Origin: Isoetes taiwanensis
Taxonomy: Eukaryota > Streptophyta > Lycopodiopsida > Isoetales > Isoetaceae
Direction of reading: 5' to 3'
Assembly (NCBI GenBank): GCA_021234155.1
Contig: JAJEKV010000056.1
Span: 4,325,330 to 4,389,329, forward strand
DNA: 64,000 nt
In this document: positions 13,475-25,177 of the stretch, piece after piece
How the letters are laid out: the number at the start of each line of letters is the position of its first letter
How positions within the stretch are numbered: the stretch's first letter is position 1
Position numbers and translations under genes: made by a program
The notes under the pieces: generated by a model
Told to the model about the DNA's origin: nothing
The model's database searches: none
Seen by the model: only the letters and a program-made list of their open reading frames with translations

Positions 13475-14275
13475 GACCCATATGGATGTGAGGTTTGGGG
13501 GCCAGGATTGGCGGCAGATACATGGAAAAAGGTGGAGAAAGTGCAGAAGAAGTTTCTTAGAACGGAATTGGGTACAAAAGCACAAACTCCATATGATATG
13601 CTATTGGCCGAATGTGGTATGCTGCCAGTAGAAGCAGAAGCTTTGTGTAAGTTGCTTACATATCTGTATAAGATAAAATTTGAAAGGGCCGATGATAGTT
13701 TGCCGTATTTGGCAATGGAGGAGACAAAGATGAAGGGTTGGTATGCTGACGTGGAGGAATGGATGTGGAAGTGGGGACTAAAAATGCAGGATTTGTATCT
13801 CCATCACAAGGATATCCGAGCGTGGGTTACAGAACATGTTACTATGAAGAATTGGCGAGTTCCAGAAGTAAAGAAAGAGTTCTACAGAAAGTATATAAAT
13901 CCAGGACTCCAAGAGGCCAGATACTTGGGAGAAGGTATTTCTTTGAAACTTAGACACTCCATTAGCAGAATGAGACTTAGTTCACACAGGCTTGGGGTGG
14001 AAGTTGGTAGATGGGGGGATATTCCACATGAAATGAGGCTTTGTAAGACTTGTAATATGCAGGAAGTGGAGGATGAGCAACACGTGCTTTTGAGATGCCC
14101 AACCTATGTGGAAATCCGAAACAGGTACAATATCTCGGCGTCAACCTTGCTGGAGTTTTTTAATTTGGAAGGTAAACTTATTGGGAAATTTATAAGAGAT
14201 GTCCTAAATATGAGAGAACAAATTAGTCATAATTCATTTTTGAGAGAAGATTTGGGAGAAGAGGCTACTGTCTGA
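13475..14275 (+). pseudogene. LINE copy D, ORF2 part 2 (connector and zinc-binding tail)
   Basis: It resumes LINE D with YGCEVWGPGLAADTWKK, continues through VQKKFLRTELGT, LSSHRLGVEVGRWGD and the Cys/His tail CKTCNMQEVEDEQHVLLRC, and stops at 14273-14275. A frameshift close to the end hides the usual LSEDALDDIFYN terminus, which is readable in the next frame. About 11 bp of the LINE is missing at the left break compared with copies B and C. Confidence 0.86.
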
Positions 14276-14330
14276 GGATGCATTAGATGATATTTTTTAT
14301 AATGTTGAATGTACTTGTTGAACGTCTCAT

Positions 14331-14371
14331 AGACCTGGTGGTCTGCAGATGTGAATAAAAAACATTTCATT

Positions 14372-14374
<3 letters not shown>
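14331..14374 (+). other. LINE 3' hairpin and CATTT tail (copy D)
   Basis: AGACC-TGGT-GGTCT (14331-14344), then AATAAAAAACATTTCATTTC, leading into (TC)n. The upstream GTTGAACGTCTCATAGACC is shared with copy B with few changes. Confidence 0.7.

Positions 14375-14460
<86 letters not shown>
14375..14460 (+). repeat. (TC)n microsatellite, about 86 bp, joining LINE D to LINE E
   Basis: A pure TC tract. LINE E begins at 14461. Confidence 0.98.
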
Positions 14461-14463
<3 letters not shown>

Positions 14464-15185
14464 AGGATGAGGAATCTGGTCTGCCTGAAATTAATGGTTT
14501 TAAGATGATGCATTTTGTTTGGTCCCCAAAAGGATGGAGATACAAGAGTTACGGTGGCATTGCATGCTTTGTTAGGCATGAATTTGTGCATTTAGCTACA
14601 GTTCTTTTTCCAAAAGCAACTCTGCAGTGCATTTTGGATTAGTGTGCCAGGGCAATTCGGCAACGTATATATTGCTGGATGTTATTATTCACCGCGAGGG
14701 TCTCCGGTATATAATTCAGATGAAGTGGATAGAGATGATCCTTTTGCGCAGTTGGAGCAGGATGTTGTTTCCTTTTGTGATACAAGGGAGGTTTTATTGA
14801 TGGAAGATTTCAATGGACGAACTTCACAGAGGCAGGCTGCCATGGTAAGTATGGAGGGAAAGCCAGAGTGGGTAGAAATGCTAGATGACACTGAATCGGC
14901 GGAAATTGGTTGGAGCAGGAAATCAAATGACAAAATTCGGTGGCCTTCCCCTCAGGGGAATCGTGTTCTAACATTTTATAGCGGGTTAAACCTGGTTATT
15001 TATAATGGCATTGACAGGTTTCCCGGATCGGGAGCACTTACGTGCAGAGGGGCAAGTGTGTTGGATTATGTCTTAGCTAAGCCCTCTTTTGTTCAACAAG
15101 TTGTAAATTTTGCTGTTGGGAAAGATAATATTGAATCAGATCATGAGCCGCTTTTTCTTGACCTTTGCATTGCTGGTTTGCCTAA
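14461..15185 (+). pseudogene. LINE copy E, apurinic-type endonuclease domain
   Basis: The copy is 5'-truncated at the (TC)n tract. Frame 3 (from 14463, EDEESGLPEINGF) shifts to frame 1 near 14640 and continues with VYIAGCYYSPRGSP. The endonuclease motifs visible are LLMEDFNGR (a variant of the GDFN motif), VLDYVLAK and the catalytic SDHEPLFLD near 15140. This is the only copy here that shows the endonuclease upstream of the RT. A MITE interrupts it at 15186. After removal the frame reads LPK-HEAVSQ without loss. Confidence 0.82.
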
Positions 15186-15508
15186 GGGTAAAAGCATGTT
15201 AGGGTGTACCACTTTTGGAACCTGCAAAAGTACATACACTAGGTACTTCAGAACTGGGTACTTTCTCATTTTTCTTTTCATTAAAACTAATACAAAAATC
15301 CAAAATAAAAGTCAAGGACATGGTAATATTCAAAGTTAAGATAAAGATAATGCTATCGGAGACCAATATATATATAAAAAGTTCTAAAACATACCTTATA
15401 TTGAGATATTATACAGGTACCCAGTACCCAGTCCTGGCTACCTTTTTAGGTACCTTTTTAGTCACTAAATAATACTTTTTAAGGGACACCCTAACATGCT
15501 TTTACCCC
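15186..15508. mobile_element. MITE, 323 bp, PIF/Harbinger (Tourist)-like
   Basis: The terminal inverted repeat TAAAAGCATGTTAGGGTGT at 15189-15207 is matched in reverse at 15486-15504, with GGG/CCC(C) outermost. The flanking duplication is TAA (15183-15185 and 15509-15511), extendable to CTAA. It contains several GGTACC/GTACC repeats and no ORF. Removing it restores the LINE E reading frame exactly, which fixes the boundaries. Confidence 0.82.
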
Positions 15509-15974
15509 TAAGCATGAGGCTGTGTCACAAGCACTCCTTAAACCTATTATGAGGTATGATAAATCTGATATGTACAAAGCTTGTTGTGAGAAAAATGCCT
15601 CTACTATCACATGGCCAACTAATGTGACAGAACTCAGTCATGCCCTTACTCAGATGGTTCTTGAATCTGCTAATACATGTTTTGTGTCGCATAGGCAGAG
15701 AATGGGGTTGCCTTGCAATGGTTGGTTTGACTATGAATGCAGGATGCAAAGAAGACAATTTAAATTAGCAAAGGGGGACGCGAACGCTTTAGCAAGAAGG
15801 GAATACATCAGAATGGTTAAGAGGAAGAAACGGGCTTATTTGCATAAGAAACATGAGCAGATGGTCACAGAATTATTGGCATATCCGAAGAAGTTTTGGA
15901 ATAGATTGAAACCTTCTCAAAAGATATATCATATTATCATGCTCGTGCACCATGTTCAATTGCCAAATTGCTGA
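15509..15974 (+). pseudogene. LINE copy E, region between endonuclease and RT
   Basis: It continues LINE E with HEAVSQALLKPIMRYDKSDM and the basic stretch RRQFKLAKGDANALARREYI. It loses LINE similarity near 15910 after FWNRLKPSQK. The RT is absent, so copy E is truncated at both ends. No hairpin or (TC)n tail follows. Confidence 0.78.
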
Positions 15975-18490
15975 TATACCCAAAAGCCAAGCTAGGAGTC
16001 TTCCCATATATCAATCATTTATATGAACAACAAGGCTGGATAAGTCAAAAGCATATCAAAGAATACCACTACTTTGTAACTCATATGTATATGAATCAAA
16101 ATAAGGCCAGGATTATACTCTTCAGCTAGACCTGAACCTCCATTTGACACTGGCAGGAAATGCACCTAGAAACACCCGTCGGCCACATTATGAACTTACT
16201 GGTAACGATGAGAAGGATCATAAAATCAAAAGAAGATATCAGAATTATTTTATCGAGAAGGTTAAATTCACTTGAGCAGGCATAGATAGACATTTTGCAC
16301 AAATCTCAATTGAAAACATCATATAACTACTACATTGTTCAGTTAGAGTGTTCATGGATGGCCACATCTTAGTTTTTTTTTTTTTTAATTTCTAGAGTTG
16401 CATTCATGCAAGGAAAGCGCAGTGTAATCTTTGAATATGATAACAAAATATGCTGCTTCCTGATGTCATTCCTTAATACACTGGAGAAAATAATAAAGCT
16501 AATTCCTGATTCGGATTCTTAATCTGAAGAAAGTCAGAAGCAACAAGGGATGCTACTTCCTCAAGTACCAAATCTGAGCATCGCAGAGAACACGAATCTA
16601 TCTAATATGCATGTCATATTTGATTCAATTGATCATTCACAATTCGAGGAAACTATGTCTGCAACCAAGGGCACAGATAAATTGAAAAAAAGTATTACGG
16701 TACTTGATCCTATGTTTCATAAATTAGAAAAACTTAATCTGCAGGTTAAAAATGTTATGCCTTTTTAACACGAGTTGTCAGGCGATGGACCAAAAATGGT
16801 GCATTTGCACGTTCACTTTAAAATTCATATAAAATCTACGGCTCAAAATTCAATAAAACCCTTCTTAGAAATTCATATATGGCAGTCATATTCCATATAA
16901 AAAATATCTAAAAATCTATCTACTGCCATTCTTGGAAGTTATGCTTAGTGATGCCAAGACTGCCTTATATTTACATAAGGTAAAACTGTCTTAATGAAAT
17001 GATTTTTTTTAGTATTTTCTTATTTTTCTATACAAATTAGAGTACAACACAAAAAACTGCCCCTCATTCCAAGGTATGAGAAGGAAGATAGGGTTCATCG
17101 AATATGACACGGTCAAAACTGTTTTCTGTCTTCTGTGGACCAATAATTATTTTAACATGAAATTAGAGATCTATATTACCAAGGAAGGCTTGCATCCATA
17201 AAAAAATATAACTCATCATGAAACATGATCTACATGCACTATTATTATATTTAATCTACAATACTTCTGACAGCAAACACAGTAATAAGTTTATGATAGC
17301 AAGAGAAAAGTAGGTTTCTTTGTGTTTTTTGCAATATATGACATTAAGAACCTCTATGCACATGTATTATTATGTGTGAGATGAAAAAGAGTGTTATCTT
17401 GATTAAATGATTCAAATCTTGACAAGTCTAAGTATTGACCATTAACGGTCCATGGATATTTATATTTAAATCTTGCAACTACTATGTCACTTTCACATCA
17501 AATTTGAGATCTATGTTGCAATGAAGTCTTGCATTCATAAAAAATATAGCATTTTCTAAAAGATGAACTATATACAATTAGCATACTTAAACTCCAATAT
17601 CGTATAGTAACAAACACAACCAAATGTAGAGAATGCATGATTAACTACTACATATAGGTTGATAAAATTATAATTTATGTAGATATAAGTGTAGTGCATA
17701 GTGTTCATCTTTTATTACCCTTTTAAAGATGATAGGAACGTGTGCCCGGCGATGCCGGGCATTAATCACGGATGCACAAAATGGATAGATGCAAGAAAAT
17801 GCATAGGTGAAATGGAATGGAATGCAATAAGTAGTATAGAAAGGAATGGAATTGAACAGATAGGTGTGATGGAATAGATCAACATCATGGAGTATGTGGA
17901 TCGAATAGAGTACCATAGGTTTAGGGTATTAGTTGATATGCATTAAAAATGGTAGTAGTTGTTCTTTTATTTTCTAAGAATTTCCAGAATGCCAAAATGC
18001 CAAGTTGCAAATAGTGCAGTGTATAGTTGGGAGGTGAAGATGTAGAGTGTACGGCATGCAATGGTTCTAGCAATAAGGATGAAAAGGATACATTATTATA
18101 TAGACCTAGATGTTAATCAGCTACAGATCCACAGGCTAGGGCTACAAGCAAGTAGACATTGTCATGGAAATATTCTAATATGCAAACAAAGGCAGCATGT
18201 GATTCATTCACTTCTTTTATAACAAATTTATGCATGCTTACAAAAAAATACAGTAGTCTCTAATGATGAAAGAGCTTTTACACCCACAAAAAAAAGGGGG
18301 AGGGGGGAGGGGGAATTAAATAATGCGTTGGCTGAAAAACGTAATGTTGTCCTACCATACCCCTAGAGATTCTTCTAGGCTAGTAATGACATGATGCAAA
18401 ATATATACCCAAGTTGGAATGTGACTTGCCTAAACCCTATGTCTAGTAGTGAGTTGTCTTTGAGTGAGGTCAAGAGAGAGGTGCTAATAT
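15975..18490. other. AT-rich intergenic stretch, little visible
   Basis: No ORF with recognisable content. Small features only: a perfect hairpin GCCCGGC-GAT-GCCGGGC near 17744-17760, a GGAATGG-rich patch at 17810-17850 and a G-rich run near 18295-18315. Confidence 0.5.
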
Positions 18491-18499
18491 CAAAGACAT

Positions 18500-18745
18500 T
18501 TTAATGGGCATCATGGCATCATATTGCCTTCAACTCACATAGCAAAAGTTGTATTTAATGTAGCATACTTCAAAAAAGCAATGCACATCATGGCATCATA
18601 TACCTTCAACTCACATAATGATGTTGTATTATAAGTAGCATACATAAGATATCATATTGCTAAAGGTTGATGCAGCAAAAACCATAAGGCAAGACATCAT
18701 ATTGCTAAAGGTTGCTACAACAAAAGCCATAAGGCAGACACATGC
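18500..18745. repeat. Degenerate short tandem repeats (about 78 bp, then about 47 bp)
   Basis: CATCATGGCATCATAT followed by CTTCAACTCACATA occurs twice (about 18508 and 18587). ACATCATATTGCTAAAGGTTG followed by CATAAGGCA occurs twice in 18650-18740 with small changes. Confidence 0.65.
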
Positions 18746-19763
18746 AAAGTTGTGCATTGTTACACAATTACTGAAACTAAACATTGTAAATTCTAGTGGC
18801 CATATAGTACATTGTAATTGCAACGCTCTACCTTTTCAACATGTAGCATTTGAATCTATCTTATGCTCAGTTGTAAAAAGTAAGCAAGATGTCCATGGTT
18901 GAACTGATATAAAAAATATCCATTGTTAATGTTACGCTGCATTGCAAATAAAGCTATAAAAGTTGAAACAAAAACATGTTTTTTGTTGGGGGGGCCAATG
19001 GCATTAAGAACACATCTGAAAGGTCATCAGTTTATTAATTCTTGAAAATGATGGTTTTTCAATCTCTGCTATTCATAGAAGGGCTCATTCAAAACTATTA
19101 CGTCGATTGCATGTCTTGGCAACTCTGCACAAATGTTTTCACTGGTCTAGCCTTGAATTCCCCCCCAAAAAAACAATTTGTCTTCCAGTTGGATGGTGTC
19201 AATGAATGAATCTAACACAACAAAGTTGCAAGTAGACGAACTTAGATTGCCTGAGACTTCTAATAATTGAGCTCAATCAAACCTATTTCAACTGAAACAA
19301 AGTAGACTCGCTCTTAACTGCCTTCGTGCGATGCCAGCTTCACCTCATCCCAGCTGCAGCCTGCTAGCAGTTTGCCTTCCAGATTTGTTTCACCCTACAC
19401 GTTCCTGCAAACCCACAAAGTTGTTGCTCTACTATATGATGCATATTGTAATGGTATCTGTAACTCCGTCACTTACATGGAAAATGTTTTGTATCGAAGC
19501 TTGCTGATCTCTCAAGCCTACAAATCCATTACCTTGCGACAATATAAATGTGCTTTTAACTGGCTTTCTTGGCAGCATCTGCAAAAAAATTATCATGTAA
19601 AATATAGCAGTTTGGCTTTTTAAATTCTCTTCAGAGGCCCCTCTAGGCACACAAAGCCCTTTGTTATAATGTATATGTACTCTTAACTGGCTCTTTTCTA
19701 ATGGCATCTACTATCCATGAAAAGTACATGGCTTGCAAGTGATATTATCCTGATTTATAAACA

Positions 19764-19795
19764 GAGATAGAATAGAATAGAATAGAATAGAATAT
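19764..19795 (+). repeat. (AGAAT)n microsatellite
   Basis: Five to six AGAAT units in a row. Confidence 0.9.
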
Positions 19796-21352
19796 GATGT
19801 TATCGTCCACGGAGACCAACTGGCCTACCCAAGTACAAAGAGAGAGCAAATACGACAATGTAATGCACTGAAAAGAAATGCATGCCATCACTTCCAAATT
19901 AAACAATTAATTGTAATGATGTAAAGTCTAAGATCCAACTTCATGCACTTTGCCTGGGTATCAGTGCAAGCTGGAGGAAAAGGTGGATTACCTTTGACAC
20001 TACCAACATGTAATTCCGAAGTACTAACGGCATTATAAGAGTACATGACGAAAAATATTAAATCTAGATTGCTAGTTCAATAAAGTTACAAAATGCATTA
20101 ATATAACCATAAGGCAAAAGAAAATTACTACAACAATTTGTTGCTGAAAGAAATGTTATTATTGATTGGCCTTAAGCAGCATGCTCAACTCCATCGATTA
20201 TACACCATTATTTTACAGAACCCCATGATATGGACTGGCTAGCAGACACATGGCAGACGCATGAGATGATATAAAAGAACAATTAAGGTTAACATTAATG
20301 AAGACAATAAGTAATATGAAATCTGACTCTAAATGTCACTGTTTCTCAAGCATGGAGTGGTTTTCCAACGAATTGGTTCTCATAATATTTGAAAGTTCAT
20401 CTGGAACTATGCAAAAGAATTAGGGAGAATTTTTAACCCTAATAATGCATGTGAGGGAGAACCTTATTGTACCATGCTTTGTATCAATCTTCATTGTATT
20501 CCTAATCCTGATATAAAAGGTGTGAAGGAAAAATATGTGCGTGTGTTGCTTGCATCAGAAAGCAAGACCAAAGCTTGCAAAGACTCTAACTTCTGGATAT
20601 GGTGCTAGAAAAATAGGAAGCCAGGATAATCATCTATGGAGAAACACAACCACCTGTTGCAGGCAGCTAAGGACCTCTACATCTCTCGTGGCATAAGGCA
20701 GCGGAAGATAAAAAAGCAAACAAAAAAAATTCCAATAACAGGGTAAGCTTGTCTAGATGGGCATCTTCAATTTATTAAAAAGGAACACTTCAGCAAATAG
20801 CTTTTACTGATACACTCCAAGCATTCCTGCATTTAAAGTTGTCATATATAACATATAAGTAGAATATCGGAAAGGAAATTTTAGAAAGCAACATTGGTCC
20901 TTGATATACCAATGCCATTAGTGCAAGAAGAAGAAAACATGTCATAAAGGTGGTCTCAACAATGGGTTATAGAAATACAGGTCTATATCTGCTATTTATC
21001 ATCTATCCTAGAATTGTTCGCCAATAGTGTTCTATTGTGCAAGCTTTGACATAAAAATGGCATCATGAGATTACCAACTTTTCCAATAGCTAGATATTCC
21101 TAGGGAAAAACCATTTACATGAGGCATCAAGCTATAACTATGGATATGACGGGGCAGCTGAATCTTAATCTGAAATACACAAATAGTCGGAAATAGGTAC
21201 AGAAAAGAATTATATAGTAGAAATACATAAATAAAAACGTTCATACATATCCCTAAATCCATTTTCGTTCCATTATTACATATTTGATTAGAGGATAGCA
21301 AATGGTTCCGGCTGACACAGTAAGGCATTTGTACAGTATATGTAATCTTAGA
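19796..21352. other. Intergenic, nothing recognised
   Basis: AT-rich, with no convincing ORF, hairpin or repeat family shared with the rest of the window. Confidence 0.45.
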
Positions 21353-23704
21353 TTCTTGCACTGTGACTCGCATGAAACCAACAACATCTCGATAGATAGG
21401 CTTTTCATTCATCTCAGCAGTTTTTTCTACAATGGTAAAGGGTGGGTAGCTGCACATCGCAGGCTACCCAAAAAATGAAAAACATAGGGAATATCCAGTT
21501 ATAACACCTGGACCCCAAATAAAATCGTGTGCTACAGATGTTGGCTAGTGTACCTGCCGAGAGCTTATCAACGGGATTAAAAAACCCCGCCCTTTCGGGT
21601 TTTCGAGGAAAAACCCTAGCGATAAAATCTCGGCAAGGGGCTTGATTGGTTAGATTGATTAAAGTAGTCTTATTAGGATATTGAGTTATTTTGGTAGAGG
21701 TTCGAATCCCCGTATTTCATATTCTAAAAGCTTAAGTGAAACCGTATAGAGGCTCGATATACCATCAAAACCTTAGGCAAACTCGTATTCGACATCTTAA
21801 AATCATAGGTGTACAGGGGGTTCCAGGGGGATTTGATATAGATATAATTCTTGAAACCATATACCATATCCCTAAAACAATTCAATGGGTTATTATAAAA
21901 AAAAACATAGATTTAAGATAAAAAATAGTCACATTAGCTCACTGGTTAGATTGGTTAAAGTAGTCTTATTAGGACATTGAGTTATTTTGGTAGAGGTTTG
22001 AATCCCCGTATTTCATATTCTAAAAGCTTAAGTGAAACCGTATAGAGGCTCGATATACCATCAAAACCTTAGGCAAACTCGTATTCGACATCTTAAAATC
22101 ATAGGTGTCTCCAATCATAATTAAGCATAATCGAAACGAGAGGTGTCCAGAGGCTCCAACATACTGGTCACTGGGCCGTCGGATTGGATGAGATCCGACG
22201 ATTTGTGGTAGTCCAGGTGCACCTCGTTTAGAATATGTAGCAAAATAACAGGGGTTCGTGGGGATTTGATATAGATATAATTCTTGAAACCATAGACCAT
22301 ATCCCTAAAACAATTCAATGGGTTATTATAAAAAAAAAACATAGATTTAAGATAAAAAATAGTCACATTAGCTCACTGGTTAGATTGGTTAAAGTAGTCT
22401 TATTAGGACATTGAGTTATTTTGGTAGAGATTTGAATCCCCGTATTTCATATTCTAAAAGCTTAAGTGAAACCGTATAGAGGCTCGATATACCATCAAAA
22501 CCTTAGGCAAACTCGTATTCGACATCTTAAAATCATAGGTGTCCCCAATCATAATTGAGCATAATCGAAACGAGAGGTGTCCAGAGGCTCCAACATGATG
22601 GGGCGCCGGATTGACAGATCCGACGGTAATCGTGGTAGTCCGAGTGCACCTCGTTTAGAATATGTAGCAAAATAACGTGGGGGTTCGTGGGGATTTGATA
22701 TAGATATAATTCTTGAAACCATAGACCATATCCCTAAAACAATTCAATGGGTTATTATAAAAAAAAACATAGATTTAAGATAAAAAAATAGTCACATTAG
22801 CTCACTGGTTAGATTGGTTAAAGTAGTCTTATTAGGATATTGAGTTATTTTGGTAGAGGTTCGAATCCCCATATTTCATATTCTAAAAGCTTAAGTGAAA
22901 CCGTATAGAGGCTCGATATACCATCAAAACCTTAGGCAAACTCGTATTCGACATCTTAAAATCATAGGTGTCCCCAATCATAATTGAGCATAATCGAAAC
23001 GAGAGGTGTCCAGAGGCTCCAACATACAGTCTGGGCCGTCGGATTGACAGATCCGACGACTGTGGTAGTCCAGGGTGCACCTCGTTTAGAATATGTAGCA
23101 AATATGAACATATAAATAACAATTTTAAGGGGGGGGAAGGATGGGAGACATGGATACTGCTAAGAGATGAGAAAGCGCCGATGAAACGTCGATGAAGAAC
23201 TCTGCAATAAGTAGCGATCCCCAACCTGATGAACGGCCTACAAATGCATGCGATGCATGCAATGCATGCATGCTCGTCTTGTGCAAGAATGTCGATTCGC
23301 TACGCGAATCGATGACATTCTTACACTGCGACTCGTATGAAACCAACAGCATCCCGATATCAGAGAACTTCAAATACTAGATCCGAGGAGAAATGTTGAA
23401 GATTGTCCTATGCCGGACAAAAGGGCAAAGATAGAAGAGGTTAGAAAGGATATGAATGGCCAAGAAAGAGTAGCTCATGCAAGAAGAAGCCCCTCCTCCG
23501 CATGAGATCAAAGAATAGAAGCCATGGATACTGCTGAGAGATGAGAAAGCGCCGATGAAACGTCGATGAAGAACTCTGCAATAAGTAGCGATCCCCAACC
23601 TGATGAACGGCCTAAAAATGCATGCGATGCATGCATGCGACGCATGCAATGCATGCATGCTCGTCTTGTGCAAGAATGTCGATTCGCTACGCGAATCGAT
23701 GACA
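21353..23704 (+). mobile_element. Helitron-like two-unit element, locus A (interrupted by a SINE-like array)
   Basis: Unit 1 (21353-23317) begins TTCTTGCACTGTGACTCGC and ends with the hairpin CGATTCGCTACGCGAATCG and then ATGACA. Unit 2 (23318-23704) begins TTCTTACACTGCGACTCG immediately afterwards and ends with the same hairpin. Both units contain CGCCGATGAAACGTCGATGA and GCATGC-rich palindromes before the hairpin. The same two units in the same order occur at 27852-28891. The flanks (TTAGA and TTAGAAG) fit insertion between A and T. No Rep/helicase is present, so it is non-autonomous. The termini are not the canonical 5'-TC and CTRR-3', so Helitron-like is a structural reading. Confidence 0.6.
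21640..23100 (+). repeat. tRNA-derived SINE-like units, tandem array of four (about 430-bp period)
   Basis: Units carry a Pol III A-box-like TTAGCTCACTGG (21934, 22368, 22797) and a B-box GGTTCGAATCC or variant (21699, 21995, 22429, 22859), about 61 bp apart, as in a tRNA head. Each is followed by GTATTTCATATTCTAAAAGC, AAACCGTATAGAGGCTCGAT and CATCTTAAAATCATAGGTGT, then a CGTCGGATT...GATCCGACG hairpin and GGTGCACCTCGTTTAGAATA. The first unit is shortened at both ends. A lone inverted copy lies at 38.53-38.99 kb. The array replaces the middle of unit 1 of the Helitron-like element. Confidence 0.72.
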
Positions 23705-23793
23705 TTAGAAGCACTACTACATCTCAACACGTAAAAAAGAAGAAGAAATAACTCATGATGTCTATGGACTGGCTGACGAATGTTCTTGGATCC

Positions 23794-25177
23794 TTATGAA
23801 TTGCAGTGTGAATGGATCAACCAGACTGATTTCAAAATATTTGTATGTAGAATCCTGCATATGAAAACTAAAAAGCCTGAAAATGCATGAAAGGTTCACC
23901 AACAAATCTATCTACAATCTTGAAGCATTTAACATTTGACAAAATAAAAACCGACCTGGTTCCAAGCTTCCAAACTGGCACCCAGCTCGTCCCTCGGCAA
24001 GGGAACGAAGACTTCTCTTAAACTTCAACTGTGTATCAAGGAAAATCCTGAGAAAAAATTGATATTTAGTTTTTTTGCATAATCCCATCTGGTTAAGTCG
24101 TCCTGATACTGTGCTTTACCTGCAGATGCATTGGCGTCTACGTATTTTTAATATCTGATAATGAGACTGGCGCCAAATGAGTTGGAGGACTTCTGAAGCA
24201 TAAGAATGAGTTGAGCACAAATTTTGTAGACAATCAGACATCAAAAAATTTTCCTCCACTCCAAATTCTTTCATTGAATGTTGACTGCCCATTTCAAATT
24301 CTGCTCACATACAAACAAACAATTTTAATATACAGAAATTAAACTAAACATGCATTGTATTGCATGCTGCACAGTTAAGAATATAATTGTGTACATATTT
24401 GTTACATTGGCCCACCATTGAGGTCGTCCTGAAGCATGGTGGAATTAGACTCAGAATATACAAAGCCAAGGTTTGGCAGGAAAACAACTTAAAGAGGAGA
24501 GCCAGACGCACAAACTGATCTGTCTCAGAAGAAATTCAATGAATGTTAAAAACAAAATAAAAAATGAAATGCGAAATAGTTGAACCTAGAATCGGAAATC
24601 TGGAGCATGGAACCGGTAAATTTTCATCTTGAGTTTTCAATATACCGTAAAAGCATCCTGCCAATACATCCCGTCCTGCAGCTAGGTCTACAAAACTCAA
24701 CGTTCAAAGAGATCAGGCTGCAAAAATCCAGCTCTGAATTCAGCCATCCATATAAAACTGGTGTGCAGTGTCGAAGGCCAAATCCTCAGATTTCTATTTT
24801 CATCTTCCCCTCCTGTATCCGGTATGATGCCTCCTTTAGTTCTAACGGATCTACATAAAAGCACAAAAACCCTATCTAATCTAAACAAGAGGAAATTTGA
24901 ATGTACTTGCTGAATAAGACAATGCCATAGTTCAAAAGCATGAATCCAAAAATACCAGTTAAGGTGGACTCTCCGATTTGCAAAACTGCCTGCAGCTGCA
25001 GATGATATAGAAAGAAAGGATTAGAAATAGATCTGCATCAACCAAGGGCATCTCTGGAGCCGTTAGGGGATTAAGATTCATACAAAAAATTGGACTGGTA
25101 TGTAAAAATCGCCCTTGCTTGGTACTTCCCTCCTTCGATTCTCACACCGCCTTCTTGCCCACATTTCTTGCCCACAT
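23794..25177 (-). CDS. Predicted eight-exon gene of unknown function with an N-terminal membrane segment
   Basis: Exons on the minus strand: 25177-25148, 24995-24907, 24850-24759, 24687-24646, 24487-24416, 24300-24120, 24047-23956 and 23876-23794. All introns are GT-AG and short (about 56-158 bp). Codon phase is kept at every junction, giving about 226 residues with no stop until TAA at 23796-23794. A hydrophobic segment (LTGIFGFMLLNYGIVLF) lies near residues 22-38. Later segments include VFLPNLGFVYSES, a basic stretch ILKIRRRQCICR, and LKFKRSLRSLAEGRAGCQFG. The start (MWARNVGKKA) is the least certain part. I do not recognise the family. It could be a small membrane protein or a gene remnant. 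The model rests on splice logic and open frames only; transcripts would settle it. Confidence 0.45.

Noticed and set aside
18288-18316. G-quadruplex in the run of G5-A-G6-A-G5
   Set aside because: Only three G runs are separated by loops, so four tetrad strands would need splitting one run without a loop; not convincing.
23192-23751. Short ORFs repeated at 23.2 and 23.6 kb
   Set aside because: They translate the GCATGC-palindrome ends of the Helitron-like units; identical reading arises from duplication, not from conservation of a protein.
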